Of a stretch of 15,640 bases of DNA, positions 9,482-15,640 are shown one piece after another. Origin of the DNA: Euperipatoides rowelli (taxonomy: Eukaryota > Onychophora > Udeonychophora > Euonychophora > Peripatopsidae); the NCBI GenBank assembly GCA_003024985.2, contig PXIH01S0005095.1; one strand, given 5' to 3'. How positions within the stretch are numbered: position 1 is the stretch's first letter; each line of letters begins with the position of its first letter. The notes beneath the pieces were generated by a model. The model did not search any database. It saw only the letters and a program-made list of their open reading frames with translations, and had not been told where the DNA came from. Both the position numbers and the translations under genes were made by a program.

Positions 9482-9570
9482 CCCTGCTATGGCGCCACTT
9501 GTTAAGTGCATCACAGTTTCATTAAGCAGTGTATCAGTATCTTTTATTAATGTTGTTGTAAAAACTTCAA
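9482..9570 (-). CDS. Internal exon of an unidentified multi-exon gene (most upstream exon seen)
   Basis: Exon of 89 nt read on the minus strand. The acceptor is a long T-run ending in AG (minus-strand TTTTTTTTTTAG, AG at 9572-9571). The donor is GCAGGG|GTAAAT with GT at 9481-9480. It begins with two bases completing a split codon, then encodes 29 residues starting EVFTTTLIKDTDTLL and ending VMHLTSGAIAG, and finishes in phase 0. That phase matches the next exon found, which starts in phase 0. Base composition is clearly less AT-biased than the flanks. A longer open frame (9622-9386) reads into both flanking introns, and its apparent signal-peptide-like N-terminus is translated pyrimidine tract. 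I do not recognise the protein. No upstream exon was found, so the gene start is unknown. Confidence 0.6.
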
Positions 9571-10016
9571 CTAAAAAAAAAATACATATTAAAAATTGTT
9601 GAAATATAATTGCACTTTTCATTTGCTTTTGTAAACAAATTTAAAATATTTGACATTAATGTTTTAATTATAAAAAGTAAACTAATTATTTTTCTTTTGT
9701 AATTAATCTAAAAATTTTTATTAATTAAAAAAACAACTTTAATTAGTACTATTAGGTTTGCATTTGTTTGTTATGCAAAGCTCTTTTCATTAACATTTCC
9801 TTAGAGTAGAATCAAATAAATAATATTACTAGAAACATGTAACTGCTGAAGTTCTTTTACAAATTACTCAAAAATACTATTATAAACTAATAAAAGAAAA
9901 TGGATATTTAAAATAAGGAAGGAATGTGCTATATTTTGCATTTTATCAATACCAGTAACAATTGTCAAACTGGCTAAAAAAGGCCCATTTCTGTAGTTGC
10001 AACATGTTCTGAACAA
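9571..10016. other. AT-rich DNA upstream of the first visible exon, nothing identified
   Basis: Includes the acceptor pyrimidine tract (minus strand, about 9571-9585). No further minus-strand exon, promoter element or repeat was recognised. Confidence 0.4.
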
Positions 10017-10043
10017 GGGGGGGGGGGGGGGGGGGGGGGGGGG
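10017..10043 (+). repeat. Poly-G homopolymer (27 G)
   Basis: An uninterrupted run of 27 G following GAACAA. It is exceptional in DNA this AT-rich and could form a G-quadruplex. Its exact length is unreliable in any assembly. It creates spurious proline-run frames on the minus strand. Confidence 0.95.
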
Positions 10044-10148
10044 AGTGTGTAATTTTCTTTTTAATAAAATTTTTATTTGTAAAATAAAAAAGTGTAATAT
10101 TATATAAGGGTGAGGAGGGCCCACTTTGATGGAAGGGCATTAAGGCCT

Positions 10149-10166
10149 GGTCAGTAATTACTGACC
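10149..10166. repeat. Perfect 18-bp palindrome
   Basis: GGTCAGTAATTACTGACC is its own reverse complement. It is followed by a partial repeat of the motif, TGCTGACC. Its function is unknown. Confidence 0.8.
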
Positions 10167-10459
10167 TGCTGACCTAGCCGTCCAACACTGTCTGTAACTG
10201 ATTTTATGTAAATCTCAATAATTTATGCCGGTGTTGTGTTCTTGGGAATCGGGTGTAAATCAAAAATGTGTAGACTAACCCAACATAAATTTTCCATAGT
10301 AAATATTGGAATTATGCTGAGAGTTATAGAAAGAAATGAAAATAAAAACAGCACTTCTTTTATTCTATTTACTATTTTTACGAGTACCTATTAAGCGCTC
10401 ATATAATCGGCAATTTTACCATGCTATTAATATCCGCACATCTATTTTTGTCATTCTGG

Positions 10460-10598
10460 AAAGAGTTAACGGAAGTCCATTCAAAATTCTCAAAATCAAT
10501 CAAAAACGATTATTTTGCTTCTAGTTTATCATAGGGTTGGAACAAAGTGAATTTCACATGTAGTAGGATATAGGGTTCAGGGTTAAGGTGAGGTTAGG
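10460..10598 (+). repeat. Single arm of the 3615-4005 fold-back family
   Basis: Aligns with about 3882-4005. Shared blocks are ACGGAAGTCC.TTCAAAATT with ATGGAAGTTCTGTCAAAATT, AATCAATCAAAAA with AACAATCAAAAAA, and AGGGTTGGAACAAAGTG with AGGGTGGGGCAAAGTG. ATAGGGTTCAGGGTTAAGGTG aligns with TTAGGGTTCAGGGTTAGGGTG. The inverted left arm was not found next to it, so this copy is truncated or the arms are too diverged to see. Confidence 0.62.
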
Positions 10599-10599
10599 A

Positions 10600-11034
10600 C
10601 TGTAAATAAAAAAAATAAGGCTGCTATTCATTTTGGTCATGTGACTGTAATGTTGATTATTTCAGCACTTACTATGCTCTCTCTATTAGTAACCTCTTAT
10701 GTTAATTTGCTAAAAATTGTATCTATAGATGTGGGCATTAGCAGTGGGAGGGATTTGAATTTATCTAAGGGATATAACATTTATTCATAAAAAACCATTC
10801 CCATAAAGAATTTGAAATAAATACACAAATTTCTCTCAGACTGAAGAAAAATGTGAATAAAATAGCACTTCAATATTTTAATATAATCAAGAATGAACAA
10901 ACTCTTAAATATTTGTACTTTGGTTCTACCAACATTGTTGGAACGGTGTCATTGAGTAGCGTAATCTGCTTGGTTTAACACATTAAATGTTCCTTTTTTT
11001 TTCTTTACTTTATATTAATCTGATCACTTAAATC
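10600..11034. other. AT-rich spacer, nothing identified
   Basis: No credible open frame, exon or transposon end was seen. A minus-strand acceptor-like ATTTTTCTTCAG near 10838 is not followed by a good donor in an open frame. Confidence 0.45.
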
Positions 11035-12136
11035 TTTTGGAAAAATAAACAAATAAAGTGAAATAAAAATGTTCCCATTAGTATAGAGAAATGAAAGGTA
11101 AGCATTTACTCATTTTGGGTATTCTATACCCACTGAATAATGCACAGACTCTATTATTTAGATTAGAAAATAAGATGCTTGAAATTGAAGTTATCACTAA
11201 AAGAATCACTTTTATGTGTAAGGGTTGGATGCAAAGAGTTAAAATGATCAATATGTTTGTAATTTCTAAGTTTATATATCTTCCATTTGTATTTATAAGT
11301 AAATCATTTATTAAGAAGTTTAATAGAATAATTCAGAACTGTATTTTTGGAAAATATAAGTATTTATCTAATGAAAAAGTTTTCAGATGTAAAAATGGTT
11401 TGGTTTGGGCTAATTCACCCAATAACATTAAATAAAACAGTAATATATAATTATGTTTTGGCAAACATTTTAACAGACCCTGTGCTTTATAAACTCTTAA
11501 GGCTTAATAGTGTTAAGAAAAACTCAGTGTTAGGGGTTTGGATTAAAAATTTTCATGAGATAAATTAAATTTGGCAAAGAGAAGAAAAGATTGCTATAGG
11601 CAGTTGACCGAACTCACCATTTGGAATAGTAAAAAATTTAATACTTATAGAAATTTGAAAACAAGTCTTAAGGTTGTGAATATATTATATGCTGACGGCA
11701 ACTTACAGAATTTCATTGTTAAGTTTTATCTTAGAATATTGCCAGTTAAAGAAAGGTTGTATTAAATAGGTATTATCAAAACATACAATGTGGACCGTCC
11801 ATTGGGATGTGGACAGGTTGAAAGTCAGGATCACTTGTTTTGGGAATGTATAAAGGGTAGGGAATATATGAATTATGTGTTATCAAAGGCATGGAAAAAA
11901 TATAATTTGGATCAGGTATGGAGGAATAAGTCAATTGTGGAGATTGAATTAAAAATAAAAAAAGTATATATTGATTTTTTTTTTTTTGCATTATGGAAAG
12001 TAAGATGAAAATAGTTTTTCAGGGGTTAAAAAATGAAAAAGTATTTACTGAATTTTTAAATGCAATTCATATTGAGACAAAAAAGGATATCTTTTCATTG
12101 AAGGATGGAACGTTTTCATCACTCTGGGATATGTAG
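11035..12136 (+). pseudogene. 5'-truncated L1/Tx1-like LINE, ORF2 C-terminal region
   Basis: The plus strand encodes the C-terminal part of a non-LTR retrotransposon ORF2 (end of reverse transcriptase to the Cys/His motif). In order: LLILGILYPLNNAQ (about 11105), GWMQRVKMINMFVISKFIYL (about 11224) and IIQNCIFGKYKYLS (about 11328). After a frame change comes VWFGLIHPITLNKTVIYNY (about 11398). Back in the first frame are GNLQNFIVKFYLRILPVKER (about 11697), then CGQVESQDHLFWEC (about 11808), the C...HLFW.C motif typical of this clade. After a second frame change FSLKDGTFSSLWDM ends at a stop at 12134-12136. A stop also lies at 11763-11765. It is inactive: no endonuclease or RT catalytic region is present in the window. 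The part from 11035 to 11090 (INKQ.KSEI-like) is tentative. It is homologous to the minus-strand copy at 14440-15500. Confidence 0.82.
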
Positions 12137-12764
12137 ATAATAATATAATAGATATTAAAATGAATTTGGTTTTTTTTAATATGTTAGTATAGTAATTTTA
12201 TTTATTATTTAGTATTTTTATTGTAATCAGATAACAGGGTATTTATCAAGGTGCCTAAGATAAGTGGTCCACAATGTGTATTACAGGTTCATATTCATTG
12301 AAAAATTGAGGTTCTTCAAAATTGAATAAGCATTTTTGAAGGTTTAAATGGAAATATTTTATTTTAAATAAAAAAAATATATTCTTTAGATTTGTCTTTT
12401 TTATTTGACAACTATATTGTTTTGTTTTTTAGTCCTGGGTCATGATGTCATAACCATTAATTTTTGTCACTGCTGAAAAGGTTAAAAACCGACTGGTCTA
12501 TATGAATGGTTGTAAAAATACCAGCTGGTATTTTTTTTGTGTACTATTAAAGACCACTAGTCCAAGTGATGTACACTTTTTTTGAAACCTCGACTTTAAA
12601 ATTTTTTTGCACTTACTGTACTCTTATTTTGTATTTTAACTCCTTAGCTCGTGAATGAAGAATTCATACTTTTGTAATAAATATATGTGCATCAGGGCAT
12701 GATCTAATACATTGCAGACATATTCTTTTCTTTTACTCATTATATTAAGAATATCAGGTTCAGA
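12137..12764. other. Probable LINE 3' tail then AT-rich spacer
   Basis: The first 100-250 bases after the ORF2 stop are T/A-rich and may be LINE 3' UTR; no poly-A end or target-site duplication could be fixed. The rest shows no gene. The words ACCGACTGGTCTAT (about 12487) and GACCACTAGTCC (about 12552) are not clearly paired. Confidence 0.4.
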
Positions 12765-12905
12765 AGTAGTGCACACCTTGTAGTGCCACTACTGTAGCAC
12801 ACTAACTTTTTGAGTAGTTTCACTACATTTACAGCAGAGTAGTTTTAATTGTAGTTCACTGCAAAAAAATGTAGTTGTAGTGATATATTTTCACTACCGG
12901 TACTT
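12765..12905. repeat. TAGT/ACTA-rich element of unknown class
   Basis: Dense TAGT and ACTA motifs with nested inverted pairs: GTAGTG-C-CACTAC (12780-12792) and GTAGTGA / TCACTAC (12877-12883 and 12891-12897, 7-nt loop). Similar TAGTG-rich sequence is known to me from DNA-transposon subterminal regions, but I cannot assign a superfamily and no terminal repeats or target duplication are fixed. Confidence 0.4.
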
Positions 12906-13225
12906 TTAAATATTCCCCCTAACCAATAATTAATTTTCTTCTGGAAATAGACCACAGTCAAGTAAAACCAACACAACATAACTTTTTAGGAAAAAATCCA
13001 ATCTAAAGGCTAATCTTTAGTTTTTTTCTATTACCTAACTAGAAATTGTTTTAAGAACAGTTTTACTGTTTTCACTANNATGTAAACTTATTTATTTATT
13101 ATTTACACTATTTGCATATTCAAATTAAATTCATTTGCCTAATTTTATATCTTTATTGATCAACACATAAGAACGCTGATTGCTCTTCGGTTTCTTATTT
13201 TCCTCGTGCAATTTCTTTGATTTTC

Positions 13226-13237
13226 ATTTCGAGGTAA
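13226..13237 (+). other. Isolated near-perfect 5' splice-site sequence
   Basis: TTCGAG|GTAAGTATT matches the metazoan donor consensus, and the 80 bases before it (about 13150-13231) are richer in C and G than their surroundings. A good acceptor (TTTGTTTTTATTTAG, AG near 13610) lies about 380 bp downstream. A plus-strand exon pair is possible, but the joined frame is short and unconvincing. Confidence 0.25.
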
Positions 13238-13337
13238 GTATTCAAGCTATCGCCAATTGGACTAGTGATATATAATGAGAAAAAAATCTACAGTGCAAAC
13301 ACAAGTTTGAAGAAAATTTCCACACTTGGCTGCACCT

Positions 13338-13425
13338 GAGGCCGAACACATGACATTGGTATATCCAGTATGTAGGCTTACATGCATACTGACAGTCCTG
13401 ATCAAAACCACTGTACCATTGGGCC
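13338..13425 (-). repeat. Possible tRNA-derived SINE remnant
   Basis: On the minus strand GGCCCAATGGTACAGTGGTT contains the A-box-like TGGTACAGTGG (13418-13408). About 60-70 nt later GTGTTCGGCCTC (13349-13338) resembles a B box with mismatches. The spacing is longer than in most tRNAs and no cloverleaf forms. It differs from the SINE at 4225-4500. Confidence 0.4.
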
Positions 13426-13439
13426 TTGACTTGTGAAAA

Positions 13440-14439
13440 ATTCTTAATAGAAGAATGTATAAATGATTATTAGGCTAGACTGTCTTTCATTGCAATACTC
13501 AATGTGTATCTTAGACTTGGCTGGAAAAAAATGTAAATAAAAATTATATGAACTTTTTTAAAATTAGATAATAAAATGATTTAATTTCATATTTCTTTTG
13601 TTTTTATTTAGCATACTGGGTTTAATTCATTTGTGGTGCCAATGTTTTCTGATATAAACGAATCATGGAACAGATAATATGAATAATTAAAATTGCTTTT
13701 TTTTTTCTAAACTGTAATAAGCTTATGTTGTTTTCATATTTTTAATATTTTTTAAAACTTAAACACCTGACCTTTATTTATCTATAAAAAATTCATAGTT
13801 ACACAAACAATAGAAAATATGAATAATTAATTGTATTGTGCAAGAACAAATTTATATAATAAAAAAAAAATGGAAGAATGAATAAAAAAAAAAAAGGTTT
13901 TTTAATACATTTCTATCATAAGACTATTTAATTAGCGAATTGATTTTGCAGATTACCACTGATAAGCTTAGAATTTACTATTTATTTCAACCCTGTACAA
14001 ACTTATGTAACCAAAATTGTATTGTAAATCAATTATTTGAAATACAAGATTTATTTTTTGTATTGAATCTAAATTCAAACTTTTTTCTCTTACATGTTTA
14101 AAAACAAGCATTGTAACTGTTAAATTTTTCTTTTTATTTAGTAAAATAAAAATAAGTATGTACAATCAATTAACTGTTAAATTGACGTCAATATTTTTTG
14201 AACAAACATAAATGAATCACAATTTAAAATACAATAATAAAAAAAAAATTAACTGTCTTGGTATTCAAGAAGTTCGAAACACAACAATGTTTTAGTATTC
14301 AAAAGAAGCAATTCTATATAAGCACAAAGCATTTAGATGCCAACATCACAACTTTGGAGTCCTATGTTGTTTTGAGGCTCTGCTGTAGGAATATGATTCC
14401 AATTTATAATGATTATATACATTAATAAGTAGGCTACTG
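13440..14439. other. AT-rich spacer, nothing identified
   Basis: Low-complexity A/T runs (for example 13861-13870 and 13886-13896). ATATGAATAATTAA occurs twice (about 13678 and 13817). The minus-strand frame 14165-13968 is AT-driven with no motif. Confidence 0.45.
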
Positions 14440-15500
14440 CTTTTATAAAACCATTGAGTGCATAATTACTAAAAATTATTAAACTGAATTTCCAAATTTT
14501 AAAAAGAACCAAGTATACATATTTTATCATTTGTATTGGAATACATTTTAGATTTTGTGTACTCATTAATTTGTTTGGTAGGTATACTATTAAACAGTAG
14601 CTGGTGTTATTATAATTATCACAAAATAAAAGATGTGTTGGGCTGTTTCTGGTACTTTTCTACAGGGTGCATATTATGATAGGTCCATTGCTGTGAACAT
14701 AGGCTATTGATGTTAGAATTAGAGGAGTGCATTTGGATCTTCATCCAAATGCTCTTCCAGATCCCGCTATTCAGCCTTATTTTTATGGGAATAATTTTTA
14801 AATTGTATTTAATAACAAAATTCTGAAAATTACCCGCATTTTGATATTCTTAATATGAGATAGGTTAAAAGATTTATTTATTTATTGGTTCAGTGTGTCT
14901 GTTTGATCCCATAGAAGTTTTTTATGTGATACTTTATTGTTAGTACCAATTTGGGTAAGATATTTTGTTAAATTTTTAAACAATTATTGAACAATGGATC
15001 TCTAATCAAGTTTTTAATACTACAAAGCTCATTAAAGAGTTGACTCTGATTTTAAGATTTTTAAGCATAAAATTATTTAACATTAATAGGTTAATAAGTC
15101 CCAGTCCTCCCTTATTAATTGTAAACTCTGCCTTTTCTATAGACAAGTACTTAAACTTTCCATAAATACAATTTTGAATCATTGCATTAAATTTTATTTC
15201 AAAAACTTTATTAGTGACGGTTTATGGTAGAAAATATATAAAATTTGTGATTACTAGTGAGTTGATCAAGTTAAACCTTTCTAACCACCCTTTTACAAAC
15301 CTATTGACTTTTTGTAATAATGATGTTATTTGGCCAAAGAGACTATAAAGGATTGTTTTTTTTTAAGTCTGCACAGCACTTTTAAATGGTAAATGTATCC
15401 ATAAAATTTCTTAAGCTCCCCAATAAAATTATCAAAAGATTCCCTTTTGGCTAACCTTCTATACATAAGATTTTTTGGTGTTTACTCTGGATCCAGTTAT
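14440..15500 (-). pseudogene. Second L1/Tx1-like LINE copy, opposite strand
   Basis: The minus strand carries the same ORF2 C-terminal region as 11035-12136, in the same order. KKFYGYIYHLKVL (about 15415) corresponds to LLILGILYPL. GWLERFNLINSLVITNFIY (about 15288-15232) and MIQNCIYGKFKYLSIEK (about 15186) follow. Next is GGLGLINLLMLNNFMLKNL (about 15115), which keeps the family GGLG motif lost in the other copy. Then come GNFQNFVIKYNLKIIPIK (about 14839), THLLFCDNY (about 14640, Cys/His motif) and MIKYVYLVLFKIWKF (about 14530). Several stops and frameshifts break it. Its upstream end stops at a TTAA (15505-15508) where a second element begins, so more of the LINE probably lies past the right edge. 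Confidence 0.8.
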
Positions 15501-15508
15501 TCTCTTAA

Positions 15509-15640
15509 CCCTTCTAATACCAACTTTTTTTTCTATCACTGAGTACCACTGGGGTCACCTGTGATCCCATTAAAATTTTCTTTCTTTTGAAAGTAATATT
15601 ATGACAAAATGATTATATATCTTAACTATATTAGTTTTAT
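15509..15640. mobile_element. Left end of a second TTAA-targeting (piggyBac-type) element, partial
   Basis: TTAA at 15505-15508 is followed by CCCTTCTAATACCAAC. A subterminal near-palindrome TGGGGTCAC-CT-GTGATCCCA follows (15550-15569, one mismatch). This layout (TTAA, CCCT, ATAC within the first 16 bases, then a TGGG...CCCA palindrome) is the same as at the left end of the complete MITE at 7956. The other end is outside the window, so the assignment rests on one end only. Confidence 0.55.

Noticed and set aside
9386-9622. 78-residue minus-strand frame with signal-peptide-like N-terminus and Asp-rich end
   Set aside because: Its start is translated splice-acceptor T-tract and its end is an ATC simple repeat; only the middle (9482-9570) behaves as an exon.
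9864-10140. Two minus-strand frames with proline runs
   Set aside because: The prolines are the 27-G homopolymer read backwards; flanking residues are AT-driven.
10800-10838. Further upstream minus-strand exon after ATTTTTCTTCAG
   Set aside because: The reading LREICVFISNSLWEW is open, but no acceptable GT donor in the needed phase follows before the stop.
11776-11991. 71-residue minus-strand frame
   Set aside because: It is the antisense shadow of the LINE ORF2 Cys/His region on the plus strand.
13165-13262. Minus-strand exon reading IGDSLNTYLEMKIKEIARGK
   Set aside because: An acceptor-like CAC-TAG precedes it, but it stops with no donor and no supporting neighbour exon; the plus-strand donor is a better explanation of the sequence.

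Overview
The window is strongly AT-rich, full of A/T homopolymers, and has only short open frames. It contains spliceosomal GT-AG exons, several transposable-element remnants and Pol III-type SINE promoters. This is a metazoan nuclear genome, most likely an invertebrate. The best match is an invertebrate with L1/Tx1-type LINEs, piggyBac-type MITEs and a repeated CxxC-protein family that I recall as common in invertebrate assemblies. Single N bases at 7135, 8311 and 13078-13079 suggest a draft shotgun assembly. No prokaryotic-style genes, rRNA or CRISPR array are visible.

Host gene (minus strand). The only convincing host-gene signal is a chain of four minus-strand exons: 9570-9482, 1335-1252, 508-384 and 35-1 (running off the left edge). 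Each has a pyrimidine-tract AG acceptor and, except the last, a GT donor. Reading phases agree across all three junctions, giving about 110 residues with no stop. I do not recognise the protein. The 8.1 kb intron between the first two exons holds most of the transposon remnants.

Layout from left to right. 2579-3510: decayed plus-strand copy of a repetitive-protein family. 3615-4005: fold-back repeat, with a related single arm at 10460-10598. 4102-4605: an 85-bp direct repeat flanking a tRNA-like SINE head. 4606-7059: AT-rich intron with no gene seen. 7060-7380: unidentified decayed coding remnant. 7453 onward: one end of a repeat family whose long-hairpin member lies at 8774-9223. 7956-8444: a complete 489-bp TTAA-flanked piggyBac-type MITE with an internal perfect hairpin and a GC-rich island. 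10017-10043: a 27-G homopolymer. 11035-12136: plus-strand L1/Tx1-like LINE 3' end. 12765-12905: TAGT/ACTA-rich repeat. 13338-13425: possible minus-strand SINE. 14440-15500: a second copy of the same LINE family in opposite orientation. 15505-15640: the end of another TTAA/CCCT element that appears inserted in that LINE.

Nothing here looks like a new multi-gene system. The most useful items are the unrecognised multi-exon gene, the two piggyBac-type ends that share a subterminal palindrome, the inverted LINE pair, and an apparent excess of the word TAGGC(C)TA.
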